64,000 nucleotides of DNA from an uncultured Anaerolineales bacterium (lineage in GTDB: Bacteria; Chloroflexota; Anaerolineae; Anaerolineales; UBA6663). This document shows, piece after piece, positions 31,994 through 43,364 of the stretch. The notes under the pieces were generated by a model that made no database searches, was not told where the DNA came from, and was given only the letters and a program-made list of their open reading frames with translations. A program made the translations under genes and the position numbers. The stretch lies in the NCBI GenBank assembly GCA_937952305.1, contig CALFZO010000159.1, forward strand, positions 19,735 to 83,734, given 5' to 3'. The stretch's first letter is position 1, and the number at the start of each line of letters is the position of its first letter.

Positions 31994-33544
31994 TCAGACC
32001 GGGATGTTCCCGTGCTTGCGGCGCGGCGCCGGCGCGTACTTGTCCCGCAGGGCCGACAGCGCGGCGATGAGCTTGGGGCGCGTCTCGCGCGGCTCGATCA
32101 CGTCGTCCACGTAGCCGGCGCTGGCGGCATGGTAAGGGTTGTTGAACTGGCGGCGGTAATCGGCAGCCAGACGGGCGCGCTCGGCGGCGGGGTCGGCGGC
32201 CCGGTTGATCTGTTCGCGGTAGAGGATGTTCACGGCGCCTTCGGCCCCCACAACCGCGATCTCGGCGCTGGGCCAGGCGTAGTTCACGTCGGTGCCCAGG
32301 TATTTGCTGCTCATGACCACGTAGGCGCCGCCATAGGCCTTGCGCGTGATGATGCTGATCTTGGGCACGGTGGCCTCGGAGTAGGCGTAGAGCACCTTGG
32401 CGCCGTGGCGGATGATGCCGCCGTGCTCCTGCGCCACGCCGGGCAGGAAGCCGGGCGAGTCGACGAACGTGATCAGCGGCAGATTGAAGCAATCACACAT
32501 GCGCACGAAGCGCGTGATCTTGTCGGAGGCGTCGATGTCGATCACGCCCGCCATCACGCTCGGCTCCTGGGCGATGATGCCCACGCTGTGCCCGCCGATG
32601 CGCGCCCAGCCGACGATGGCGTTGCGCGCCCAGGTCGGCTGCAGTTCCAGGAAGGAGTCGGCGTCAGCCACGCGCGCGATGATCTCGTGCATGCTGTACG
32701 GCATGCTCGGGTCGAGCGGGATGAGGTGGTTGAGGGCCTCGTCCATGCGCAGCGGGCTGTCCGCCTCGGGCAGATGCGGCGGGGTCTCGACGTTGTTGGA
32801 CGGCAGATAGCCGAGCGCCCGCCGGCAGAGGGCCAGCGCCTCGGCCTCGTTCGGCGCGGCCAGGTGGGCGTTGCCGCTGACGCTCAGGTGGATGTCGGCG
32901 CCGCCCAGATGCTCGGAGTCGATGACCTCGCCGGTGACGGCCTTGATCACCTCCGGCCCGGTCAGGAACATGTAGCTCTTCTTCTCGACCATGATGATCA
33001 GGTCGGTCAGCGCCGGCGAGTAGGCGGCGCCGCCCGCGCACGGCCCGAGCATGACGCTGATCTGCGGGATGACGCCGGAATACTGGGCGTTGCGCCGGAA
33101 GATCTCGGCATAGCCGCCCAGGGCGCGCACGCCCTCCTGGATGCGCGCGCCGCCCGAGTCGATCAGGCCGATGATGGGCGCGCCGTTGCGCAGGGCCAGG
33201 TCCATCACGCGGCAGATCTTCTGGGCGTGCATCTCGCCCAGCGCGCCGCCGTAGACGGTGAAGTCCTGGGCGTAAGCGTAGACGGTGCGGCCGTCGATCT
33301 GACCGTAGCCCGTGATCACGCCGTCGCCGTAGAAGGTGGCCTCCTCGTCGCCATCCTCGTGGCCGCGATGGGTGATGAAAGGCTCCAGTTCGTTGAAGGT
33401 GCCGGGGTCGAGCAATTGGTGCAGGCGTTCGCGGGCTGTGCCCTTGCCCTTGGCGTGTTGTTTGGCGACCCGGTCAGCGCCGCCGCCCTGCCGGGCGCGG
33501 TCGCGCAAGGCGCGCAGTTCGAGGATGCGGGGATCTTCAGTCAT
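31994..33544 (-). CDS. Acyl-CoA carboxyltransferase (methylmalonyl-CoA decarboxylase alpha / propionyl-CoA carboxylase beta type)
   Basis: 516 residues, full length. Two crotonase-like halves: GLIDSGGARIQEGVRALGGY and MLGPCAGGAAYSPALTDLII in the N-half; FVDSPGFLPGVAQEHGGIIR, then KISIITRKAYGGAYVVMSSK in the C-half. These are the oxyanion-hole and CoA/biotin segments. With OadB, OadG and biotin genes in the same operon, a sodium-pumping decarboxylase is the better reading than an ATP-dependent carboxylase; no biotin carboxylase gene is nearby. Confidence 0.92.
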   Translation of the reverse strand: MTEDPRILELRALRDRARQGGGADRVAKQHAKGKGTARERLHQLLDPGTFNELEPFITHRGHEDGDEEATFYGDGVITGYGQIDGRTVYAYAQDFTVYGGALGEMHAQKICRVMDLALRNGAPIIGLIDSGGARIQEGVRALGGYAEIFRRNAQYSGVIPQISVMLGPCAGGAAYSPALTDLIIMVEKKSYMFLTGPEVIKAVTGEVIDSEHLGGADIHLSVSGNAHLAAPNEAEALALCRRALGYLPSNNVETPPHLPEADSPLRMDEALNHLIPLDPSMPYSMHEIIARVADADSFLELQPTWARNAIVGWARIGGHSVGIIAQEPSVMAGVIDIDASDKITRFVRMCDCFNLPLITFVDSPGFLPGVAQEHGGIIRHGAKVLYAYSEATVPKISIITRKAYGGAYVVMSSKYLGTDVNYAWPSAEIAVVGAEGAVNILYREQINRAADPAAERARLAADYRRQFNNPYHAASAGYVDDVIEPRETRPKLIAALSALRDKYAPAPRRKHGNIPV

Positions 33545-33627
33545 AGTCGGCTCAGTTCAGTCCAGGGTGCTCTGACGGGCCAGGCGCCGGCTCGGTAGCG
33601 CGGCCCGGCCCAGAGGGATAGACAGGT

Positions 33628-33852
33628 TCAGGACGTGGACGGCGGGATCTCGGCGGGCTGGGCCAGGCGGCAGTTGAGACCGCGCGCCTGGCACTCCGGG
33701 TCCAGCGCGCACCGCCAGGCCCGCACGGTGTAGGGCGCGGCGGGGCCCGGCGTGACGCCGTCGGCGTAGACGCGCTCTTCCACGAGATCGGCCTCCGCCC
33801 GGGCGCGGTAACACCACAGGCGGTCGACCGTCACCATCACCACGGTCGGCAT
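33628..33852 (-). CDS. Four-cysteine mini-protein B
   Basis: 74 residues from ATG 33852, with GAGG before it. Cys14, Cys48, Cys54 and Cys61 sit at exactly the same residue numbers as in the neighbour at 33873, as do EER at 25-27 and Tyr29. Pattern C-x33-C-x5-C-x6-C. No membrane segment or signal. Four spaced Cys suggest a metal site or disulfides. The frame could start further upstream, but the exact match of Cys numbering supports 33852. Unknown family. Confidence 0.65.
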   Translation of the reverse strand: MPTVVMVTVDRLWCYRARAEADLVEERVYADGVTPGPAAPYTVRAWRCALDPECQARGLNCRLAQPAEIPPSTS

Positions 33853-33872
33853 CGGCGCCTCGGCCGTTCGGC

Positions 33873-34118
33873 TCACGGCTGGCTGAGCGGCCGGTCGTCG
33901 AACGGATCGAAGCTCGGGTTGAGGTAAGACCAGCGGCAGGCGTAGCCGAGTTGGTTGCACTCGCCCCCCAGCGAGCACTTGCGCGCCAGGATGCGGAAGG
34001 GCTGCCCGACGTCGGGCAGCGGATCGCTCAGGTAGAGCCGCTCCTCCAGCAGATACGCCGGCGCGCCGGTGCGCTCACACGTGATGGTGTCGATGGTCTC
34101 CCAGACAGTGTTGGTCAT
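33873..34118 (-). CDS. Four-cysteine mini-protein A
   Basis: 81 residues from ATG 34118, with AGGAGA upstream. Cys14, Cys48, Cys54 and Cys61; conserved LLEERLY, CSLGGEC and YACRW blocks. Tandem duplicate of the 33628 gene. It lies 27 nt after the gamma subunit of the 2-oxoacid oxidoreductase and 20 nt before its paralogue. Function unknown; the operon suggests a small iron-sulfur, zinc or redox partner of these enzymes (inference). Confidence 0.7.
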   Translation of the reverse strand: MTNTVWETIDTITCERTGAPAYLLEERLYLSDPLPDVGQPFRILARKCSLGGECNQLGYACRWSYLNPSFDPFDDRPLSQP

Positions 34119-34145
34119 GGCGGGTCTCCTGCGCGAATAACGGGT

Positions 34146-34694
34146 TCAGGCGGTCACGGCCGCGGCCAAGGCCGCGCCGCGCCGCAGCGCCTGGCTGTTG
34201 GCGCCCAGCAAATGCCGATGCCGCTCCGGCAGATGGGCGGCCAGCGCCTGCTCCACGGCCTCGACCGGCAGCGCGCCGGTGGCCGCCAGCAGCGCGCCGG
34301 TCAGCACGATATTGGCCAGGCGCACATTGCCCAGCTCCTCGGCCACGGCGTTGGCCGGGATTGCCACCCGGCGCAGGTCGCTGCGTTCGGGCCGGCGCGT
34401 GGTCAGCGAGGCGTTGACGACCAGCACGCCGCCCGAGGCGACCAGCGGCTCGTACTTGTCCAGCGAAGGCTGGTTCATGGCAATGACGGCGGCCGGATAG
34501 CGGACCAGCGGCGAGCCGATCTCGTCGTCGGCGATGACGACCGTGCAGTGGGCGGTGCCGCCGCGCATTTCCGGGCCGTATGACGGGATCCAGGTGACGT
34601 GACGGCCGGAGTCCATGGCGGCGTAAGCCAGGATCTGCCCGGCGAACAAAGCGCCCTGGCCGCCGAAGCCGGAGATGATGATTTCGATCTGCAT
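34146..34694 (-). CDS. 2-oxoacid:ferredoxin oxidoreductase, gamma subunit (VorC/KorC type)
   Basis: 182 residues. Opens with IIISGFGGQGALFAGQILAY, the conserved G-x-G-G-Q-G loop of the gamma domain, and has PSYGPEMRGGTAHCTVVIAD. It shapes the CoA site of the complex. Thirty-five nt from the beta subunit upstream. Confidence 0.92.
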   Translation of the reverse strand: MQIEIIISGFGGQGALFAGQILAYAAMDSGRHVTWIPSYGPEMRGGTAHCTVVIADDEIGSPLVRYPAAVIAMNQPSLDKYEPLVASGGVLVVNASLTTRRPERSDLRRVAIPANAVAEELGNVRLANIVLTGALLAATGALPVEAVEQALAAHLPERHRHLLGANSQALRRGAALAAAVTA

Positions 34695-34729
34695 ACGGGC
34701 TCCTCACGCGGGACCGTGAGCGTCGGCGG

Positions 34730-35518
34730 TTACAGGCGCTCGACGCCTTCCGCGAGTTTGTAGTCCCCGAGCGGATAGTAGGGCAGCATGTGGCTCTCGA
34801 TCCACTTGAGCGCGTCCAGCGGCGCGATACCCCAGTTGGTGGGGCAACTGGAGAGCAGTTCCACCAGCGCGAAGCCCAGCCCGGCCTGCTGGACCCGGAA
34901 GGCCGTGCGGATGGCCTTCTTGGCGCGGTTGATCTCCTTGGGGTTGTGCAGGCTGCGCCGGACGACGTAGGCGGCGCCGGGCTGGGCGGCCAGCAACTCG
35001 GCCATGCGCAGCGGCATCCCCATCGTCTCCACGTCGCGCCCGCACGGCGAGGACGAGGTCTTCTGGCCGGGCAGGGTGGTGGGCGCCATCTGCCCGCCGG
35101 TCATGCCGTAGATAGCGTTGTTGATGAAGACCACGGTCAGATTCTCGCCGCGGCCGGCCGCGTGCATGATCTCGGCCAGCCCGATGGAGGCCAGGTCGCC
35201 GTCGCCCTGATACGTGAAGACGATCCGGTCCGGCAGGACGCGTTTGAGGCCGGTGGCCATCGCCGGCGCGCGCCCGTGAGCGGCCTCGGCGAAGTCCACG
35301 TTGAAGTAGTTGTAGGCGAAGACCGCGCAGCCCACCGGCGCCACGCCGATGGTCTGGGCGCGGATTTCCAATTCGTCGATCACCTCGGCCACCAGCTTGT
35401 GGGCGATGCCGTGGGTGCAGCCGGGGCAGTAGTGGGTCACCGTCTCGGTCAGCGCGGCCGGCCGCGCATACACGATCTCGTCTTGGACCGGCCCAGCTAT
35501 CGAAGGCATTGTTGTCAT
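34730..35518 (-). CDS. 2-oxoacid:ferredoxin oxidoreductase, beta subunit (thiamine-binding)
   Basis: 262 residues. YCPGCTHGIAHKLVAEVI carries two of the cluster cysteines, GVAPVGCAVFAY another, and FTYQGDGDLASIGLAEIMHA, then FINNAIYGMTGGQMAPTT, bind thiamine diphosphate and Mg. Oxidatively decarboxylates a 2-oxoacid to acyl-CoA. The start overlaps the alpha stop by 4 nt. Confidence 0.93.
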   Translation of the reverse strand: MTTMPSIAGPVQDEIVYARPAALTETVTHYCPGCTHGIAHKLVAEVIDELEIRAQTIGVAPVGCAVFAYNYFNVDFAEAAHGRAPAMATGLKRVLPDRIVFTYQGDGDLASIGLAEIMHAAGRGENLTVVFINNAIYGMTGGQMAPTTLPGQKTSSSPCGRDVETMGMPLRMAELLAAQPGAAYVVRRSLHNPKEINRAKKAIRTAFRVQQAGLGFALVELLSSCPTNWGIAPLDALKWIESHMLPYYPLGDYKLAEGVERL

Positions 35519-36636
35519 GCGATCGCTCCATCCAGCGGCAGGCAGCTGACCGGCGAGTGGTGCGGAGTATGCCCGACCGTCTCGGCCAATTGCTTGATCT
35601 GCTCCAGGACTTCGTCCGGCAGCGGCACGACGCCGCCCATCCGGCCGTAGAACTTCACCGGGGCGCGCCCGTTTACGGCCAGGCGGACGTCTTCCACCAT
35701 CTGCCCGGCGTTCATCTCCACCACCAGGAAGGCGCGCGCCCGCTGCGCCAGGTCAGCCAGGCGCTGCTCCGGGAACGGGAAGAGCGTCAGCGGCCGGTGC
35801 AGGCCAACCTTGAGCCCTAGCGCGCGCGCCTGCTTGACGGCCGTCTGCGCCACGCGCCCGGCCGTGCCGAAGCCGACCACGATGAGGTCGGCGTCATCCG
35901 TCTGATATTCGTGGTAACGCACCTCGGCGGCCTTGATCGCGGCGTACTTGGCCTGGAGTTTCTGGTTGAAGACCTCTTCGTCCTCGGGGACCAGATGGAT
36001 GGAGGTGACCACGCGCTTGGCGCGGCCGCGCGCGCCGGTGAGGGCCCACTCCGGCTCGGGCCGGGCCGGGTCGCGCAGCGGCGGCAGTTCGGCCGGCTCC
36101 ATCATCTGCCCCAGGCTGCCGTCCAGCAGGACCACGGACACCATCAGGTATTTGTCGGCCAAGTCGAAGGCCAGGCCGGTCAGGTCCACGGCCTCCTGCA
36201 CAGTGGCTGGCGCCAGCACGATCATGCGGAAATCGCCGTGCCCGCCGCCTTTGACGATCTGGTGATAATCGCCCTGGGCGGGCGCGATATTGCCCAGGCC
36301 GGGGCCGCCGCGCATCACGTCGACGAGCACACACGGCACTTCGGAGCCGGCGATGTAGGACAGGCCTTCCATCATCAGGCTGATGCCCGGGCTGGAAGAC
36401 GAGGTCATGACACGCTGGCCGGTGCAGGCGGCGCCATACACCATGTTGATGGCGGCGACTTCGCTCTCGGCTTGCAGGAAGGTGCGCTGCAGATCGGGCA
36501 TCCGCCGCGCCAGGTATTCGAGCAGCTCGGTCTGCGGTGTGATCGGATAGCCGAAGTAGGCCTGCAGACCGGCGCGGACGGCGGCTTCGGCGATGGCTTC
36601 ATTGCCTTTGAGGAGTTTTTTGGCCATAGCATTCAC
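35515..36636 (-). CDS. 2-oxoacid:ferredoxin oxidoreductase, alpha subunit (VorB type)
   Basis: 373 residues. KLLKGNEAIAEAAVRAGLQA followed by YFGYPITPQTELLEYLARR is the substrate-pocket start. MTSSSSPGISLMMEGLSYIA and VDVMRGGPGLGNIAPAQGDY are the conserved loops of the VorB/KorA branch. Sequence style favours a branched-chain 2-oxoacid (VorB) or 2-oxoglutarate substrate over pyruvate; the two cannot be separated by eye. ATG 36636 or 36627 is the start. Confidence 0.9.
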   Translation of the reverse strand: MNAMAKKLLKGNEAIAEAAVRAGLQAYFGYPITPQTELLEYLARRMPDLQRTFLQAESEVAAINMVYGAACTGQRVMTSSSSPGISLMMEGLSYIAGSEVPCVLVDVMRGGPGLGNIAPAQGDYHQIVKGGGHGDFRMIVLAPATVQEAVDLTGLAFDLADKYLMVSVVLLDGSLGQMMEPAELPPLRDPARPEPEWALTGARGRAKRVVTSIHLVPEDEEVFNQKLQAKYAAIKAAEVRYHEYQTDDADLIVVGFGTAGRVAQTAVKQARALGLKVGLHRPLTLFPFPEQRLADLAQRARAFLVVEMNAGQMVEDVRLAVNGRAPVKFYGRMGGVVPLPDEVLEQIKQLAETVGHTPHHSPVSCLPLDGAIA

Positions 36637-36681
36637 GGCAACCGGGCTGGCAGGTGGCCGCGCCGGTCGCGCGGAGGCAAT

Positions 36682-36939
36682 TCAGGCGGTCGGCTGCATC
36701 GTCCGGCCGGCGGTGACCCGCTGATGGCGGCAGACCGTGATGCACGCGTCCGGGCAGATCACGGCGCACAAAGTGCATCCCGTGCAACGGCCGGCCGGGT
36801 CGGCGAATTGCGCGGGATGATAACCACGAGTATTGAGACGATCGGGCGCCATACTGATGAGCGTCTGCTGACACACTGAGACACACAAGGCGCAGCCTTT
36901 ACAGCGAGCATCGTCAATGACGATGTGGCCTTTTGACAT
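36682..36939 (-). CDS. Two-[4Fe-4S] ferredoxin (delta subunit of the oxidoreductase)
   Basis: 85 residues. Two cluster motifs: CKGCALCVSVC and CTGCTLCAVICPDAC. The first has Gln rather than the usual Pro after its fourth Cys. It is the electron-accepting subunit or partner of the thiamine enzyme. AAAGGAGG precedes the ATG, and this is the first gene of the run down to 29596. Confidence 0.92.
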   Translation of the reverse strand: MSKGHIVIDDARCKGCALCVSVCQQTLISMAPDRLNTRGYHPAQFADPAGRCTGCTLCAVICPDACITVCRHQRVTAGRTMQPTA

Positions 36940-37219
36940 TAACGGCCTCCTTTGCCCAATTGTTCTAATTCAAGGATAGCCGTGGACCCGGTCATGCCGT
37001 AGTGTCCTCCGTCATTGCCTCTCACGGACAAAGCTCCCAATGGCGAAGACATAAGCGCAGCGGCCCGGCGCTGACAACCGGCACTTGGACAGGCCTTGAT
37101 TGAGTCTCTGCTGAGGTCGACAGACTTCATCCACGAAGCGCAACGCTGAAACCGGTTCAACATCAGCTGGCGCAACCGCTAGGCACCCGGCTTGGCGGCT
37201 GGGCGAAGGGAGGTCCCCC
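36940..37219. other. Non-coding stretch before the stress-protein remnant
   Basis: Lower GC and no convincing gene. Short frames on the minus strand (for example 36939-37175) show no family match or ribosome site. It must contain the ferredoxin-operon promoter; a minus-strand TTGAAT-like element is present but no clear -10. Confidence 0.5.
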
Positions 37220-37300
37220 AGGTTCCACAAAGTCATCGTCCCGCTCGACGGTTCGCCGATCGCGGAGGCCGCGCTTGAGCCGGCGGTGTCGGCAGCGTGA
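37220..37300 (+). pseudogene. Universal stress protein (UspA) remnant
   Basis: Translation of 37223-37297 gives FHKVIVPLDGSPIAEAALEP and then AVSAA before TGA (37298-37300). This is the N-terminal strand and helix of UspA, normally MFxKILVPLDGS-x-AE-ALPyA. AGG stands where ATG is expected, with GGGAGG upstream at ribosome-site distance. The rest of the protein is missing, though LSIVRSSA at 37338-37361 might be a scrap of its last strand. A start-codon mutation and truncation make it dead. Confidence 0.65.
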
Positions 37301-37437
37301 CAGAGAAGGCGCTGGAGGCCGCCCATGGCCCGCTGTCAATTGTGCGGTCGAGCGCGGCGCCGGAGGAGGTTTGTTCAGGGCGTTGACGAGCGCGCCCGCC
37401 TGCTTCAGAATAGGGCTATCACTTCAGGAGGTAGACG

Positions 37438-37710
37438 ATGACCACGACCCAAGGACCGGACATCAGCGCGGCTCAGGCCGAGGCCGCGCCCGCCGACCGC
37501 ATGCGCGCGCTGATCGAGGCGCTCAGCGCCTACATGGAGTACTACCATGGCGGCGGCGTGGAACTGGTGAGCTTCGACGGCGACACGCTGCGCGTGAAGA
37601 TGCGCGGCAATTGCCAAGGCTGCCGGCTGACGCCGCTGACCCTGCACGGCTGGATCGAAGGCACCGTGCGGCCATTCTTCCCCGAGATCAAGCACGTCGA
37701 GGCGGTTTAG
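37438..37710 (+). CDS. NifU C-terminal-domain-like iron-sulfur scaffold
   Basis: 90 residues. A 30-residue variable lead, then a Nfu/NifU-C domain: LRVKMRGNCQGCRLTPLTLH with the C-x2-C cluster site, followed by FFPEIKHVEAV. AGGAGG lies 6-7 nt before the ATG. Nfu proteins pass [4Fe-4S] clusters to target enzymes; the cluster-rich oxidoreductase operon next door is a plausible client (inference). A terminator follows. Confidence 0.85.
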   Translation: MTTTQGPDISAAQAEAAPADRMRALIEALSAYMEYYHGGGVELVSFDGDTLRVKMRGNCQGCRLTPLTLHGWIEGTVRPFFPEIKHVEAV

Positions 37711-37751
37711 ACAGGCCGCGCCGGCCAGCGCGCACCGCTCAGACCTGAACA

Positions 37752-37787
37752 CGAACGGGCTCCTCTACGGGAGCCCGTTCGCTTTTC
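37752..37787 (+). terminator. Terminator after the NifU-like gene
   Basis: CGAACGGGCTCC (37752-37763) pairs perfectly with GGAGCCCGTTCG (37770-37781), followed by CTTTT. It separates the gene from the convergent polysaccharide operon end at 37807 and may serve both. Confidence 0.88.
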
Positions 37788-37806
37788 AGTGGGCGGCTGC
37801 GCGCCG

Positions 37807-41028
<3,222 letters not shown>

Positions 41029-41083
41029 AGCGGTATGTTACTCGTGCCCGGCGCTGGACGCCAGTACCCCGTCTATTTGATTA

Positions 41084-41150
41084 AGAGGGACACTGACTGG
41101 CCGCGTCACGATAACTCAACGCGACGCTGGTCCCTCTATTCTAGAGGGAC
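41084..41150 (-). repeat. Three-copy GAGGGAC inverted/direct repeat around the GT4 stop codon
   Basis: AGAGGGAC at 41084-41091 and 41143-41150 and its complement GTCCCTCT at 41130-41137. The middle copy can pair with either side: a 5-nt-loop hairpin inside the end of the GT4 gene, or a longer stem that puts the GT4 stop codon in its loop. It sits just before the O-antigen ligase gene and may tune its expression or be an mRNA processing site. Confidence 0.45.
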
Positions 41151-42261
41151 GGGGCACCAGGGCTTCAACATAGACGCGCTCGACGCGGTCCACCATCGTC
41201 GCCAGCGTAAACTCGGCCAGCGCCCGCGCCCGGCCGGCGGCCCCCAGCTGCGCGCGCCAACCCGGATCCGCCAGCAGCTGGCCCAGCGCGGCGGCCAACG
41301 CCTCGGGCGCGCGCGGCGGCACCACCCGGCCCGTGAGCATGTCCTGAACGACGTAGGACGTGCCGGTGCCGATCTCGGTGGTCAGGCATGGCCGGCCGCT
41401 GGCCATTGCCTCCACCAGCACGGTGCCGAAGGACTCGGCCCGCGATGTGGACGGCAGTACGAACACGTCGGCGGACCGGTACAGGGCCGGCAGGTCGGCG
41501 TCCGGCACATTCCCGAGGAAGCGCACGCGCTCGGCCAGGCCCAGGCTGGCGCTCAGGGCCTGCCACTCGGCCCGCAGCGGCCCATCCCCGGCGATGAGCA
41601 GGCGCGGCTTCCCCGGCACCGCCGGCAGGGCGCGCAGCAGGTCGTCCACGCCCTTGTAGTGGCGCAGCTGGCCGACGAAGAGCAGCGTGCCCGCGCCGTC
41701 CGCGGGCGCGTCCACCAGCGCCGGCCCGTCCGGCGCAAAGCGGTTCACGTCCACGCCCAGCGGCACCACCCGGATCCGGTCGGCGACGTGGCGCAGGTAC
41801 GGCGACGTCCGCGCGAAGTTGGGCGTGGTCGCCAGCACGCGCGCCGCCCTGCCCAGGATGGCCCGGAACAGCGGCCCGTACAGGCCCATGATTAAGCGCT
41901 GCGAGGTGCGGGTGACGTCGGCCTGGTAGCTGACCACGTACGGCCGCCCGCGCCCGGCCAGCCATTGCGCCAACTCGCCGACCGGGTAGGGCGATTGCAG
42001 GTGGGTGAGGTCGGGCCGCAGGGCGGCCAGGCGCCGGGCGAAGTCCGGGCTGAGCGGCGTGGAGGCCACCGTGGCCAGGCGGCCGGCCTTGATCACGCGC
42101 ACGCCGTTGATCTCGGCCTCGGTCGTCCGCGGGCCGCGCCCGGTCACCAGCACCGTGACGGTGTGGCCGCGCCGGGCCAGGGCCTCCGCCAGGGCGCGGA
42201 TGTGGTTCTCGATCCCGCCGACGACCGGGAAGTAGTCTTTGTAGACGTGCAGGATGTGCAT
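41116..42261 (-). CDS. GT4 glycosyltransferase
   Basis: 381 residues from ATG 42261 (MHILHVYKDYFPVVGGIENH is the classical GT4 start). GT-B fold; the donor-side motif is SRAESFGTVLVEAMASGRPC with the E-x7-E pair, and VVPLGVDVNRFAPDG and LLFVGQLRHYKGVDDLL are the domain-linker and second Rossmann strands. The last residues contain the repeat at 41130-41150. The next gene upstream ends 5 nt away. Confidence 0.9.
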   Translation of the reverse strand: MHILHVYKDYFPVVGGIENHIRALAEALARRGHTVTVLVTGRGPRTTEAEINGVRVIKAGRLATVASTPLSPDFARRLAALRPDLTHLQSPYPVGELAQWLAGRGRPYVVSYQADVTRTSQRLIMGLYGPLFRAILGRAARVLATTPNFARTSPYLRHVADRIRVVPLGVDVNRFAPDGPALVDAPADGAGTLLFVGQLRHYKGVDDLLRALPAVPGKPRLLIAGDGPLRAEWQALSASLGLAERVRFLGNVPDADLPALYRSADVFVLPSTSRAESFGTVLVEAMASGRPCLTTEIGTGTSYVVQDMLTGRVVPPRAPEALAAALGQLLADPGWRAQLGAAGRARALAEFTLATMVDRVERVYVEALVPRPSRIEGPASR

Positions 42262-42266
42262 GGCGG

Positions 42267-43364
42267 TCAGGGCGTGTCGGCCAGGGCGCGATACACGCCC
42301 AGCGTCTGGGCGGCGGCGCGGGGCCAATTGTATTCGCGCGCCCGCAGCAGCCCGCGCTCGCGCAGGGCCGTCAGGGTGCTTGGGCTCTCCAGGGCCTCGA
42401 CCAGCGCGTGCGCGATGGCGGCCGGATCGCGCGGGTCGAAGTAGACGGCCGCGGTCTGCGCCAACTCGCGCAGCACCGGGATATCGGCGCAGGCCACGGG
42501 CGTGCCGCAGCCCATAGCCTCCAGCACCGGGAAGCCGAAGCCTTCCACGAGCGCCGGCTGCACGTACAGGCGCGCGCCCGCGTACAGCAGCGGCAGGGCC
42601 TCATCGGGGACGCGCCCCAGGAAGCGGACGCGGTCGCCCAAAGGCGCGGCGGCCGCGCGCATGGCGGGATAGCGCGGGTCTTCCGGCCCGGCGATGACGA
42701 GCGCGGGCGCGCTGGCCGGCAAGGCGCCGTAGGCCCGGATCAGCGCCGGCAGGTTTTTGTGCGGCTTGTTGCTGCCCACGAAGAGCAGATAGCCGGCCGG
42801 CAGCTGCTGCGCGGCGCGATAGCCGGCCACGGCCTCGGCTGCGGGCGGCGCGAAGTGCGCGGGCAGGCCGGGCGCCACCACCGTGATCCGGTCGGGCGCC
42901 AGGGGGAAACGTTGCAGGAACTCGGCGCGCGCGGCCTGGCAGAGCGTCACCACGCGGCCGGCCGTCCAGATCGCCAGCTGATGGGCGGCGCGGTAAATCA
43001 AGCGCTGCGCGGCCGAGTAGCCGTCCGGGGCCAGGAACGGGATCGTGTCGTAGACGGTGACTACGGTCGGTGTGCCGGGCGCGTAGGGCATCAGGTAGAA
43101 CGGCGAGTGGTATACGCGCGCGCGCAGGCGGCGCAGACGGGCCGGCACGATCCACTGCTGGGCCAGGCTGCGCGGCGTGTGCGGCACGGCCACGCGCCGG
43201 GCCGGCAGCGCCCACAGGTCGAACTCGGGCGCGCTCTGCAGCGGGTTGACGATCAGCGTCAGGTCGGTCAGGGCCGCCAGGGCGCGGGCCAGTTCAAACG
43301 TGTAGCGCCCGATGCCGGGATAGTGGGCGTTGGCGGTGCGCGCGTCGAAGACGAAGGTGCCCAT
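42267..43364 (-). CDS. GT4 glycosyltransferase
   Basis: 365 residues. FVFDARTANAHYPGIGRYTF, then LLFVGSNKPHKNLPALI and ALVEGFGFPVLEAMGCGTPV (E-x7-E) define a GT4 enzyme of the mannosyltransferase-like group. Its start directly abuts the stop of the next GT4 gene upstream. Confidence 0.9.
   Translation of the reverse strand: MGTFVFDARTANAHYPGIGRYTFELARALAALTDLTLIVNPLQSAPEFDLWALPARRVAVPHTPRSLAQQWIVPARLRRLRARVYHSPFYLMPYAPGTPTVVTVYDTIPFLAPDGYSAAQRLIYRAAHQLAIWTAGRVVTLCQAARAEFLQRFPLAPDRITVVAPGLPAHFAPPAAEAVAGYRAAQQLPAGYLLFVGSNKPHKNLPALIRAYGALPASAPALVIAGPEDPRYPAMRAAAAPLGDRVRFLGRVPDEALPLLYAGARLYVQPALVEGFGFPVLEAMGCGTPVACADIPVLRELAQTAAVYFDPRDPAAIAHALVEALESPSTLTALRERGLLRAREYNWPRAAAQTLGVYRALADTP

Noticed and set aside
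32012..33598. A 528-codon open frame on the plus strand
   Set aside because: Antisense shadow of the carboxyltransferase gene, which is supported by strong motifs.
36939..37175. Short minus-strand frame as a gene or transposase scrap
   Set aside because: No ribosome site, no motif, and it covers the region that must hold the ferredoxin-operon promoter.
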